Source of the DNA: Sternotherus odoratus
Lineage: Eukaryota > Chordata > Testudines > Kinosternidae
NCBI GenBank assembly: GCA_032164245.1
Contig: JAVMKO010000009.1
Span: 80,423,212-80,487,211, forward strand
Direction of reading: 5' to 3'
DNA length: 64,000 bases
The notes under the pieces were generated by a model that worked only from the letters and a program-made list of their open reading frames with translations, was not told the DNA's origin and did no database searches. Positions 37,218 through 48,359 of the stretch are shown here, piece after piece. Position 1 is the first letter of the stretch. Each line of letters starts with the position of its first letter. The translations under genes and the position numbers were made by a program.

Positions 37218-37437
37218 AATCAGAGAGGTAGCCGTGTTAGTCTGGAATTGCAGAAGTTACAGAGTCCTGTGGCACCTTAAAGACTAACTAAAGTATTGAA
37301 GCATAAGCTTTTGTGAGCTAATACCCACTTCATCAGATTCATGACGTTGGATGCATCCGACGAAGTGGGTATTAGCCCACAAAAGCTTATGCTCCAATAC
37401 TTTAGTTAGTCTTTAAGGTGCACAGGACTCTTTGTAA
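37218..37437 (+). mobile_element. Penelope-like palindromic insertion with hammerhead motifs, 13-bp duplication
   Basis: Same family as 6344-6525 but in the opposite orientation. It opens AATCAGAGAGGTAGCCGTGT, then has two inverted arms (GAGTCCTGTGGCACC / GGTGCACAGGACTC). It is flanked by an exact 13-bp duplication, CATCCTATGAAAG (37205-37217 and 37438-37450). On the - strand, 37301-37340 preserves an intact CTGATGA box, stem II (AGTGGGTATTAGCTCAC) and the GCTTATGC stem III, but the GAAA box is CAAAAG. The + strand arm (37355-37393) has CCGACGA and AAAA. Both ribozyme cores are therefore probably inactive relics. Confidence 0.8.
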
Positions 37438-37593
37438 CATCCTATGAAAGTGCCTTTGAAGAGGGGGATCGTGGACTTCACAGATGAACCATGCCCTCAC
37501 TGGGAAAGTCACCCTTGGGAAGATGTGGAGGACACAAAAGTGTAGCCTTCCAGGCCCATGGATCATGTAATTGTGCAGAGAAGGAAACTCTGA

Positions 37594-37865
37594 AGGTACG
37601 TCTACACTACCTGCCGGATCTATGGGTAGTGATTGATCTATCGGAGAAAGATTTATAGTGTCTAGTGTAGCTGTGATAAATCGAACCCCGAGCACTCTCC
37701 CTGTCTACTCCGGAATTCCACCTCCACGAGAGGTGGAAGCAGAGTCGATGGGGGACTGGCAGCAGTTGACTCGCCGCTGTGAGGACAGCCAGGTAAGTCA
37801 AAGTAAGATAGCCGACTTCAGCTATGCTAATCTTAGGTCAACCCCCAACCAGTGTAGACCAGACC
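37594..37865. mobile_element. Harbinger-like MITE
   Basis: The left end is AGGTACGTCTACACTACC and the right end is CCAGTGTAGACCAGACC, so the TCTACACT cores are inverted. TGA flanks both sides (37591-37593 and 37866-37868), a plausible 3-bp duplication. Inside it shares GAGTCGATGGGGGAC and GTGAGGACAGCCAGGTAAGTC with the MITE at 28614-28891, which shows they are related. Superfamily is inferred from this kinship. Confidence 0.6.
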
Positions 37866-37892
37866 TGAGTCTCACATAGTACAGCTTTCCTT

Positions 37893-37990
37893 CCTAAGGC
37901 CTGGGCTACACTAGCAGGGGCGGAGGGTCGAACTAAGATATGCAACTTCAGCTACGTTATTCACTACATCGCTACACTTGCAGAATGTCC
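37893..37990. mobile_element. Harbinger-like MITE, one end only
   Basis: TAAGGCCTGGGCTACACTAG followed by GGGTCGAACTAAGATATGCA and CAACTTCAGCTACGTTATTC. This is the left half of a GGTCTACAC-ended MITE and shares the CTTCAGCTA phrase with 37594-37865. The right terminal repeat is missing. Confidence 0.45.
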
Positions 37991-38049
37991 TCCGCTGATT
38001 CAACAGAAGTATCCACTGCCCAGGAAGGGATGACAGTTACTGACAAAAC

Positions 38050-38700
38050 TTTCTCTAAGGAAAGCGAGGAATACTTATAGCACCTTAGAGACTAACTAGT
38101 TTATTTCAGCATAAGCTTTTGTGGGCTATAGCTCACTTCATCGGATGCATAGAAACTGGCCAGTCTCTATGCAAAAGAATAAATGGACACAAATCTGACA
38201 TCAGGAATCATAACATTCAAAAACCAGTAGGAGAACACTTCAATCTTCCTGGTCATTCCATTAAAGATTTGATGGTTTCAGTTTTGAAACAGAAACACTT
38301 CCAAAACAGACTCCAAGGAGAAACTGAGGAACTGGAATTAATTTTCAAATTGGATACAATTAACCAGGGGCTAAATAGGACTTGCAAATGGTTCTCTCAT
38401 TACACTAATTGATTGCATTTCCTGAGTTAATTTACCTGACACAGAAATCCATTTCAAAAGTTTTTTTTTTCTCCTACTGATAATGGCCCATCTACATTTA
38501 ACAGCCCTCTTAGAATTGGTATGCTAATGTACAATTTTCTTTCTTTCTTTCTGTGTATATAAATGTATCTTATTTCTGTTCCATTCTATGCATCCGATGA
38601 AGTGAACTATAGCCCACGAAAGCTTATGCTGAAATAAACTAGTTAGTCTCTAAGGTGGTACAAGCTTTCTTTACGGATACAGACTAACACGGCTGCTATT
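38050..38700 (+). mobile_element. degraded Penelope-like retroelement with inverted terminal pieces
   Basis: Left terminal piece (38080-38150), reverse orientation: TTAGAGACTAACTAGTTTAT, then CATAAGCTTTTGTGGGCT, then CACTTCATCGGATGCAT. Right piece (38588-38700), forward: GCATCCGATGAAGTGAAC, then CCCACGAAAGCTTATGC, then AACTAGTTAGTCTCTAAGGT and ACACGGCTGCTATTCT. Between them is an endonuclease gene fragment (38149-38412). The arrangement fits a PLE copy with an inverted, truncated terminal repeat at its 5' end, a known PLE configuration. The right-hand hammerhead core keeps GAAA and stem III but has CCGATGA instead of CUGAUGA. Confidence 0.75.
38149..38412 (+). pseudogene. Penelope-like GIY-YIG endonuclease C-terminal fragment
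   Basis: The frame reads IETGQSLCKRINGHKSDIRN, then KPVGEHFNLPGHSIKDL, then ELIFKLDTINQGLNRTCK and a stop. This matches the end of the GIY-YIG endonuclease domain of Penelope-like elements and its conserved downstream block (RxxxHxxD...PVxxHF..xGH...D...E..LI..L.T....GLN). The reverse transcriptase and the GIY and YIG strands themselves are absent, so the piece cannot function. It sits between two inverted terminal-repeat fragments of the same family. Confidence 0.8.
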
Positions 38701-39063
38701 CTTAAAAATGTATCTGTCCGGTTAGGGGCTCCTCCATGCACAGAAGCTAAAGGGACATTTGGGACCCTTTAGCTGACTTTTAACTTTTTGGCAACCATGT
38801 TCAGATACTTTAATACTAAACTCAGCTACATGTCACACTGGATGTACCAGCGGGTATTACAACCTGGGTCACCCGCAGTAAAACAAAGGAGTCTCCCCCC
38901 CGTACAGAAATAACCCAGAATTTATTTCTGCAAAGCAGCAGGTCTTTATTTCTATTCCACAGGCAGCCAATGTGTCTCGTTTGCCACTCCTGCTAAACCT
39001 ATGTGCCAGCTTCTTAAACTTCTTGAAATGTTCCAGTGTTTCAAAACTGGAGCAAGTTAGTAA
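38701..39063. other. non-coding, nothing recognised
   Basis: Spacer without supported features. Confidence 0.4.
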
Positions 39064-39157
39064 GGGCTTGTCTATTGGAGTTATTCTGAAATAGCTATTC
39101 CACCTTAAATTCACAGCCTCCTTTAATCTGGAGTAACTCTGAAGTGAAAACAAGCCC
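39064..39157. mobile_element. 94-bp MITE with TAA duplication
   Basis: GGGCTTGTCTATTGGAGTTA at the left pairs with GAGTAACTCTGAAGTG and ACAAGCCC at the right. TAA flanks both sides (39061-39063 and 39158-39160), matching the TWA targets of PIF/Harbinger. One of the smallest delimited elements here. Confidence 0.65.
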
Positions 39158-39160
39158 TAA

Positions 39161-41023
39161 GGCATGAAGAAATGTTGGGGCTAGTTTTAAAGATGCTGAG
39201 CACATGTAGATGCCATTGGTTGCAACTTGAAATGTGACTCCTCGGTACCTCTGAAAATCGCCCTCCCCCCCTTATTGTATTGGAAGAAGGGAGGCCACTG
39301 TCATCTGATCATATTCAGGTACATCTCTTCTCACAGCCGCTAGCAAGCACGTATTCATGCATAATTCCTGCTGCAGTCCCTGGGAGATGAGTAGCCCATT
39401 TTACCAACAGTAGGTAGAGAATCTTTAACCTCAGTCTGCTAGAAAAGGAAATTAACGAACTCCATTGACATCTAAAACTTCCCAGACTGTTTGTAAATCT
39501 ATTTATTGTAAATGTCCTGTTAAAACATATTCACTTAAAACAGGTGTACTATTGACAGCCCTGTTTTGTTTCATTCTAGTTCTCTCAAAAATGTATATCA
39601 GAGAACACGTTATGTAAACATTAATTCGCTTTGAGTAGACTGTGATTAACTGCTAATTTCAGGACCATCTGGGCATGGAAGGCAATCCTATAATTTAGAC
39701 TGTTTAACCTATGAATCTACATTCCGGACTTTATAACAAATAATTAATTCCATTCACTCTGTGGCCTTTAAATTAACAAAATTCCTTTTTATTTATTTAT
39801 ATATAATTTTGAAAGGATGTACTTTTACCTTTTGTTGACTGCTATAGCTCCAGACAGGAGAACTGAGTGTACAGCAGTAGTTAAGACAGTAACATAATGC
39901 ATTTCTTTAGGCTGTTTACAAGAACATAAGTTACATGCTTAGCTATTTTTTCGCTCCCAAATACATTTAATAGATTAAAGTGTGAGCAATAATAAATGCA
40001 ATTAAAGATTCTAGTTGTTCAATGTTTTTTTTTCATGTTCCCATCTCTGTATTTTATCATCACTCTCACAATGAGAAACGCACATTTTTAAGTGCCTTGC
40101 GGGGGGGAGGGGAGATTGTGCTTTTTTCTATGCAATCCTTGCTTTTTTACGATTCATTAAACCTTTTATTCCCCCCTCGCCCCCCCGTGTGTAATTGGAC
40201 CCCTCTCATTTACATGCATGAGGGATGCATAATTCTGAGAGAGGCACAATCGGCCAAAAAAGAGAGGAGCTATGGGCTATGCTACAAGATATTCATATTG
40301 CCCAGGGAAACTTTGCAAGAACAAGCTGCGTGAAATTGCAGTTCCAGAGTAGCATCAACTTATTGTAGCACCAACAAGATCCGTTCTGTGGCCATTAGTA
40401 ATAAATGGGCTGGGCTTTAGATAGAAAAAACTCACCCTAGACATACAAACAGTTCTTATTTTTCAGTTTCATTTCTCTTATCATAAAAGACTGGCACTGG
40501 CTTGACTTACAGTGGCCATCAGTCTTTTCTTTTAAAATGTATTTATTTATGAACTGAAAAGCTCCAAGAATGACTGCACTGTCTTTGAGATGGCAGAACG
40601 CTCTGGTAAGCTTTGCTTGTCTGTCTGAGAGCCTCTATTCAATTGGTTTCAGCACCTGATTAATTAGTTAATTAGTACCTTAGAGCAGACTAGTGGTGTG
40701 ATGCAATTTTCATGGCCCAAATTCTGAAATTGTGAATCTAGTCCTGAAATTTTAATAAGGAAGGAGAAACACCATGATTTTTACCTGTGTCTTTTAGAAA
40801 GACTGCATATAACTATTTGTTGATAAGGTACCTACTCTGAAGTTTTCTTGTAAAAGAGCATTACACTTAACAGCCTCATTTCTTCTTTTGCATACTGATA
40901 TAATTCCAGAAGGTGAAATATATTTTAATTAGCTCTCTACTTAATTAATTTCCATTCAGAAAATCATTTTGTATAAATGATATGAACTGCTTCTGATCTC
41001 ACTCACACCAGTTTAACTCCTCT
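39161..41023. other. AT-rich non-coding, no gene seen
   Basis: Largely unique AT-rich DNA with homeodomain-like clusters (for example GATTAATTAGTTAATTAG near 40658). No coding exon is supported. Confidence 0.4.
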
Positions 41024-41110
41024 GGGCCAGATCCTCTGTTGATGTAAATTGGTGTATCTTCAATGAAGTCAATGGAGCTAGGCTGATTTACATCAGCTGA
41101 GAATCTGACC
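41024..41110. repeat. short palindromic MITE-like repeat (copy 3)
   Basis: Best preserved copy of the family at 1233 and 5806: GGGCCAGATCCTCTGTTGAT at the left, ATCAGCTGAGAATCTGACC at the right. The inner hairpin is TTGATGTAAAT / ATTTACATCA around AATGAAGTCAATGG. Confidence 0.65.
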
Positions 41111-41489
41111 TAGTGACTGCCATGAATAACTCCTGATTTGTGCCAATATTATGGAGAGCAGAATAAATGGTAGAAAATGAATAGCAAAATGATTTTTTTA
41201 AGTTTAATTGACTGCTACCTTTTGTTTATAATGCAATAAAAAAAACTTGTCTGCGTATTTTCAAGTTAAACATAAAAATAGTTACTATAACATGCAATTC
41301 AAGTTAGCAAATAAGTCAGTAATACACCCATCGCACCAGTGTGTTTTACAAGTTTTTAAGAAATGGATCTTTATGCATTTAAAAAATTGATAATTTTCAA
41401 ATCCAGCTAGGAAAAAACCACAAATATGATATTGCTTTGTAGTATAATATGGGAGGCTTTACTCATTGTTACAACCAGGCCTGATTTTA

Positions 41490-41528
41490 GGGGGGGGGGA
41501 GTGTGTGTGTGTGTGTGTGTGTGTGTGG
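41490..41528. repeat. (G)n(TG)n simple repeat
   Basis: A poly-G tract followed by about fourteen GT dinucleotides. Confidence 0.9.
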
Positions 41529-43104
41529 TCTTTCCTTTTATTCCTAGGTAAATTAAATAGGTGATGGTAGAAAAAAACCAAATATTGTTTTAAAATGTAG
41601 CTTTTTTTATGTTGCTGCTCCTGAGAGTGGCAAAATGAAATGATTTTAGGAGTGAAAACAAAAAAACATATATTAAGCAATATTTCCTCTAGGCTCCTTT
41701 TGTGATTTTATACACTTGCACCAATTTTTTAGGTTCAAATGCTTTAAAAAAGTTGAAGTAACTTACAAAAATCTTTGTAACTGGCACTTATGTATTTAAA
41801 TGTCATTTCAAATAAGGCTTTGATTTTAAAACTTAGCATTAATTGTTTTTCATCTGACCACAATCCATATATATTAGGTGTACTCGCCTAGAAGTGTATG
41901 AGCGAAATAACACAAAATTGGATACACATCCCTGCAGGCTGGTAAATGGGGAGGACTGAAAGCAAAAGTAAACACTAACCTTACAAAATAAAAGAAGTTA
42001 AAAGATAAGTGTTAAGGGCCTTTTTTTTCTTTTTGGAGAATAAAACAAGATTTAGTAGCTTTCCACTTAATTTAAATGAAAAGAATCCCTACCTTACATA
42101 TTGCACTGATAATGTAATGAAGAGAGAAAACAAAAAAGGCTTTGTAGCAGTGACACCTCCTATAGTTGTTGTGAAGAAACTTTTCCCCTTGGTATCTGCT
42201 AACAAATTCTAATTAATGCTGCACATTCCTCCACTGAAATCATTTGAGGCATAACAAGGGGGGGAAAGAGACGGGGGTGGGAGAAGAAATTCTCAGTGCT
42301 CATGATTGCCCTGTTAGAATTATGGGAGTGAAGGTCTGGGCCTCCTAACTTACTGTCTATTAAAGCAGAGCTTTGAAAGAGAAATGCAACCTACAAAAGC
42401 TGTCAATCTTCCTTGCCCCTAAAGTCTGGGTTCACATGGATTCAAGTGACAGCCCTCCTCCCCCGCGCACAATACATCAATCTGTCTCTCCCACAAGCAC
42501 CCACAGCCCATTGTGCAGGCTGCAGGTGCCTATTATGGCACCCAGAGGCTGCCTCCCACAGCTCCGCCCCTGAGAAACAGGAACTCCAGACAATGGGGCC
42601 CTGTGGGAAGACGGGAGGTGGATGTTTTGAGGGGTAGCAGACAGATGGTAAAGGGTGCCGGGGGGTAAGGGATCTTCAGAACAACTGCCCACGATTTTAA
42701 CTTTCTCCACTTGCCTTCGTTCCAGTCAGGGGCTGCTCGAAACAGAGCGACCCAGCTGTCAATAGGCAGAGCTGGGTTTTATTATTTGGCTGTTTCTGTA
42801 TGAAACCCTGGGCTCCCCAGGTATTCGCAGGTTCCCCCCCAAGTTGCAGAGAGAATCACAGGACTCCTTTTGGTGGAGGAGGTGGCACTGGGGATGTGGA
42901 ATCTGTAAAGAGTTTGGTGGAGACTTTCCTCCCAGTAACGGGCAATTCTGTAGCCAGGGGTAAAGAGGATCTAGAGGTGATACAGTGTTTAGCAGTACAT
43001 ATCACTAAGTGCTGCTAAAGAAAATGGGCTTTGGTGAACATCGGTTTCCGGCATTCCTAAAGGTAATCAGCATTAACCATTTCATACTCAGCTTGGACTG
43101 AAAC
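41529..43104. other. non-coding, nothing recognised
   Basis: AT-rich up to about 42.3 kb, then more GC-rich. Overlapping 66-77 codon frames on both strands at 42.37-42.71 kb have no domains and no splice context. Confidence 0.4.
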
Positions 43105-43345
43105 TTGGCACTGACCTAGGACTCCAGGCTCTACCACAGACTTCCGGTGTGACCTTGGGCAAATCCCTTAATATCTCTGTGCCTCTCTCTGTGGCTCATG
43201 TCCCCACTTTCTTTCTCCCACGCGTTGTGGAGCTTGTCGAGTTTTTTGGGGGGAATGTGTTTGTACAGCTCGAAGCACAATGCCCCCCCCCCCCGGAAGG
43301 ACCTCCTGGTGCTGACATAATACAGATAAATAATAATGGTGGTGA
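43105..43345 (+). mobile_element. MIR/CORE-SINE relic with L2-like tail
   Basis: GGTGTGACCTTGGGCAAATC followed by CCTTAATATCTCTGTGCCTC is the deeply conserved MIR core (GTGTGACCTTGGGCAAGTC...). About 90 nt later GTTTGTACAGCTCGAAGCAC, AATGCC and the final AATAATAATG-like run correspond to the L2/MIR tail. This is an ancient SINE. The 140-codon open frame across it is chance. Confidence 0.75.
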
Positions 43346-44534
43346 AGAAGAAGGAAATCATAAACCTCTAGTCACGGTGGAAGTGTTTGGGTGCCCATCT
43401 CTTCCATGGGTTTCAGGTCCTTTCTGTCCCATTTATTCCCCTCCCCACACGCTATTAATTGGAAGGGAGTATTTGTACCCAGAGGAAGAATGGTCAGATC
43501 TCATTGTATTTAAAGGGGACTTGCAAAGGGGGGAGATGAGTTTTGGCCATTTGCTGCTTATAGAAATCTGAGGGCTGAAAAGTTTTTATTCGCTGGGAGA
43601 TTTTATGCTAGAAACTCAGGTCTTGTCTATCCGAGAAGATCCAGAGGGCGAGGGGAAAACCAGGTTATGATGCCAGGGAAACCATGTCAATGAACACTGA
43701 GCAGGGAGGTGATATTTGTTGAGACTATTTAAAATTCGGTGTGGCTTTTGTTGTTAACCTCTTTTCTACTGCAGTGCTTGGGAGAACGGATCTCCGTTAA
43801 GGATCACCCCGCTCCTTCAATGAATGGCTAAGGAAGAACCCAATCCACCCAGAATTATCCAGCGAATTCTCTTACAAAACCAGTGGCGACAACACTTGCA
43901 TTTCTAAAATAAAGCCAAGCAGACACAGAAACTTCCTTGGTGGGAACATGAGCCTTTCTGTCCTCTTTATATATCAGAAAAGGGCACAAGTCCACTTGTT
44001 AAAAATCTCCTGTGCTGGTCTCCTTTATAAAGACGAAAGTAATTTTGAAGATCCTACGTTATTTTTCTCCCCCACTTTGACCGATTCACTATGATTGCAG
44101 CACATGTTTTCGTTCTGAGACTGCAGTTAAAGTCAGCACCGGCGAAATGATATTGGTGGTGGTTTCCTCTCAGTCCTTCAGTAGGTAACTTTAAAAAAAA
44201 ACCCTCAAGAATAATTCGGTGTTGAATGACAGTCAGAGATCAGAGTGCTGAGTTGGCTCGTTTGCACATAAACATGACAATAATATCTTTGGGAGAGGGC
44301 AAGGTAAAAATGTCCTGTTCCCCTGGAGAAGCTGAGTGAGTTCCGCTTTGCTAGGCAAAAAAAGATAAGTTTCGGGTTTCCCTTCAGATGTGCATTTTAG
44401 AAAGGCAGACAGGGGCTGACAACCCTGTATGACAGTCCAATCCGGCTGAGTGGTCCTAATTGGCAAAGCTGTTTAGACCCAGCTAATTTAAATAAAGAGT
44501 TCTCTCTAATAGGTATCTCTAATATACCTTCAGT
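43346..44534. other. non-coding, nothing recognised
   Basis: No supported exon or repeat. Confidence 0.4.
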
Positions 44535-44662
44535 TGCTTCTGAAGAAGTGGGTTTTTACCCCAAAAAGCTTATGCCCAAATAAATGCGTTAGTCTTTAAA
44601 GTGCCACTGGACTCCTCATTGTTTTTGCGATACAGACTAACAAGGCTACCCCACTGATCCAT
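44535..44662 (+). mobile_element. Penelope-like terminal repeat, forward copy
   Basis: CTTCTGAAGAAGTGGGTTTT, then TACCCCAAAAAGCTTATGCC, CAAATAAATGCGTTAGTCTT, AAAGTGCCACTGGACTCCTC, and GATACAGACTAACAAGGCTA ending in CCCCACTGATCC. It has the same module order as the right arms at 37.4 and 38.6 kb. The hammerhead boxes are CTGAAGA and CAAAAAG, both mutated. It is a single arm, not palindromic. Confidence 0.75.
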
Positions 44663-47600
44663 CTCTCAAGGGTGTCAATTTTTCACACCCTGAGACACAG
44701 TTATGTTGATGTAAATTTGAGGTGTAGGCCCGCTCTAAGTATAGTGAGCAGCAAGGAAATGTGGAATTTAACTGTGGTAGTGATTCATTAACCATATATT
44801 CAATTATTGCACTGTATTTGCAGACATTTATGAAAGGCATTAATTACTTGTATTATAATCACGTTCTAATGTTCATTAATGATAAACAATGTGTATTAAT
44901 ATCACTCAGACAAGAACTAAAGATTAAGGTGGAAACCCATTTGATGTAATGGCCATTAGTCAATTCAGAGTGATGCTTGGGAGCCTAATATGAATTGAGA
45001 CAGTCAATATTTCATCAGGCAGATTCTCCCATCTTCTTGTGAAAAGTTCTTTGTCCTAAAAAAGAAAGTTTCTTAATTAAAAACGCAAATTTTAAAAGAA
45101 TGCATTTTAAATGGTACCGTATTATTCCATTGAAATATAGGGGCCAAATTCAGGCCTGATCTAACCACACTCCTGTTAGTAGAATTGAGTGCTTTTATCA
45201 ATGCTGACTTTGGCCAGTGTCTCAAAATAACATTTTTAATGCATACAACATATTTAGCTCCAGTATAATTTTTTAAAGCCAGCAATAAGAATGGGCCAGT
45301 CATCCAAAAAAGGATGTGTAGGCTGTTGAGAATTCTCTCTTGGTTGCAATGGACCGGCTGGAGTATTTATCTGTTAAGTCCTGATTAATGTTAATAAGAT
45401 CCCACAATGGTCCCACCCCATGTGCGTATAGTGAAATACACCAGCTGCGTGAAAAGTTTCGTTCACTCTCTTCAGTGGCTAAACCGTCTGCTTGCTCCCA
45501 GCACAGATAATCAGTTTCCCTCCTTGACATCACTTTGCAATGGCTTTGATTAGAACGCAGAAGAAGTGTTAGATTGGTAGTCCTGGGTACTGAAGTCCTC
45601 TCATACACTAAAGAATAGATACAGTCGATGGTGCTGGAACAAGGGATGCTGGGAGGTTCTGCCACACTACCTGGACTGACGTTTTAATAACAAACACCAA
45701 ATACATGGTTTCCATCATCAGCACCCCTCACTATGAAAATTGTTCCAGCATCCCTGGATATAGTTCAGCATGGTTAAAGGGTTTCCCAAGCTTCCCCACC
45801 ATCAATGTCCCTTCATCTTGAACGGAACAGTCACTTCTTCAGTGCGTGGGCCGCAGAAGGTAAGTCCGTCCATTGTTGTCCTCTCTACTGCAGGGTGCAA
45901 ATTATCATTAGCTGCAGTTACCCTAGCGATTACAGTAGAGGCATCAGCACCCTCACCACACAAAAAAAATCAAAACAAGGTTAGTTGAGAAGATTGAGCC
46001 AGTAGAGGCAGGAAGCCAAAAAATAGGACCATCTCCATCCAGCAGGGATGGAAGAGTGGTCAGAGCAAAGGGTGTTCTTCAGCTGTTGTAGCTTCTTGTC
46101 TGAAACATCAGGTTTAGAAAAGCTAAGCAGCCGCCACCACCAGCGGCAGAAATTGTGGTTCTCGAAATACCAGTTGACCGGCAAGGAAGAGCATTAATAC
46201 AAATGCTGGATTATGTTTGTTGCCCCAAAGAATATGTTACTTGAAAGAATTAATTAATTGACTAAAATGAATGGGAGGTGTGCAGGATTTGGCCTGGATC
46301 TTGTTTTGGTGTCCTTGTTAGCTACATTAATATATTATTATATTTCTTGTGTTGTTTTGGAAAGTAGGTAAACAGAAGTTCAGACTGAGAAGTTGAACAA
46401 GTCCAGTTAGTCATATAACGGCTGTAACTTCTCACCAAAGAAGTTCTCTCGTCTTGCGGCTGGCCCTTGAAAAACCTCTAAAGTGCTGATCTAAATGCCC
46501 ATCAAAGTCCATAAGAGTAGCCTGAAGAAGTTTATTGATTTTAACAGGGGTTGCACCAGACCCCAGATGCTAACTTCGTTATTTAATTTAGTTAAACACT
46601 AAGGGAGGTAGGGGTCCAACTTATTTCTTTGCTTTTTGTTCTTCTTGTTTAGAAATGTTGTTCAATAATTATAGCTCAGTTTGTGAAAGTGCTGGCAGCA
46701 CAATGGCAAATTTGGAGAAATGCTGGAAAATTATGAATTTGTGTAGAATTTCACATACTTTTTTGTGGTGGGGGGAGGCAGGAGAGAACAGAATTCACAC
46801 TCAAGTTCCATTTTTCTCACTATAGGAACCCCAGACATTTCCCACAATTCAGTAGTCTTTGATGCGGTTCCCCTGGAGAAGTGACTCCAATCAAATAGAA
46901 AAAGCCGGTGTCACCTGCTGCCTCTGATTACGAAACGTTCTTTTCTGACCCTCTGTGTTCTTGGTGATACTTGGTACTAAGAGGACAACTGCCCTCATAC
47001 TTAAGCTCATCTGTCATGTGTTCTTGTCAGCTCCAATATATCCTTTTTTTGATTGTTTTTAAGGGCTTCAGATGGGATACAGCAAAGCTAATCAATGCCT
47101 GCTACTGCAACAGGTCTCCACCTGACTTTTCAGCAAGCTAAGTTGCTCAATTTAAGGTAACCCTTCTCATTTAACTATTCTAAAGGATTCGCTAGCCAGT
47201 GGCTAGCCCTTGTTCTAGCAATAGTCTCTACACACTCACTACTAATTAGAACAGTTAGTCTTGCCTCTCTTTTTTTAGCCAATGGCTGGATTCAGATTGT
47301 AATGTTCTGGCTTTGTCTACATATTTTGGAATAATACGTTGCGGGCCATTGTGGGTGGCTGTGATAGTATTACCTGTCTGTTTTTAGATTTGTGCCTGAT
47401 CTGGGCACTAGCAGGTTCTTCTAATATTGGTAATGGTGGAGCGCCACCTGCTGTATCCAGGATTGTCCGAAGGAGACATTTTTCTAGCTATCCTGAATGT
47501 TTAGAATAGAATTAGAATATGCTTCAAATTAAATGAGCCCATTTGCAGTCACTGAATTCCAGGCAATATTTTCCATTGTACTAAATGGCGGGGGCCAATT

Positions 47601-47906
47601 TAATGCCCCCTTTGTATGTGACTGGCATACGGTTTGTCCCACGGACAGGGACATTTACTAACAGAAAGAAGAGCAGCAGCAGCAGCAAAACATGATTTCC
47701 CCCTGGAAATCAATCCTAGTGTAAAACCACTGTGATCAGAATGGGCAGGTCATTAGCTGGGAGCTGATTGTCAGTGTTGTCATCTTCACTTATAAGTTCT
47801 GAGTCTCCTCTTCTTTAACATCAGTTTTACACCGAGCAACTTCATGGATTTAGTCCTGATGTACAGCAGCATGAAATCACAATCAGGTCGACAATCTCTG
47901 AGCTTA
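44663..47906. other. non-coding, no gene seen
   Basis: AT-rich. 45140-45190 resembles a degraded GGGCCAAATTCAGGCC-type reptile repeat. The - strand 121-codon frame at 45300-45665 has no domain. Nothing else is supported up to the Harbinger left end. Confidence 0.4.
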
Positions 47907-48359
47907 GCCTATGTCTTCACTACAGCATTAGTTCGATTTCCTTTATGTCGATCTTGTGAACGCGACGGCATACAGTCGATGTTGTCTGTCTTCACTACGC
48001 ACAGCTAAGCACAGCAAGTCGACAGTGTCTGTCTGCAAAACTTTTGCAGGCGTCGACATGACATGCGTTGCACTCTGGGTACCTATCCCACAGTTCCCTG
48101 ATCCCCCAGCAGGCACCATTTCGAGTGCAGCATTGTGGGTAGGCATTTCCAAATTTCGCGCCCTTTTTCCGCGCCGCCCACCCCCATTACAAGCGGTGCC
48201 CTGTGGGTAGGCATCCCATAATTCGCGCCCTTTCTCCGCCGAACTAACGCCATAGCATTGCAAGCATGGAGCCCGCTGACACCACGGCTGCAGTAATGGC
48301 TGTTGTGAGGACCTCGATCACGGTTGCTGAGTTCCTGCTGCACCGTCTGCAGAGGAGGA

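Noticed and set aside
43149..43571. 140-codon + strand open frame
   Set aside because: Begins inside the MIR relic and crosses a poly-C run; no domain.
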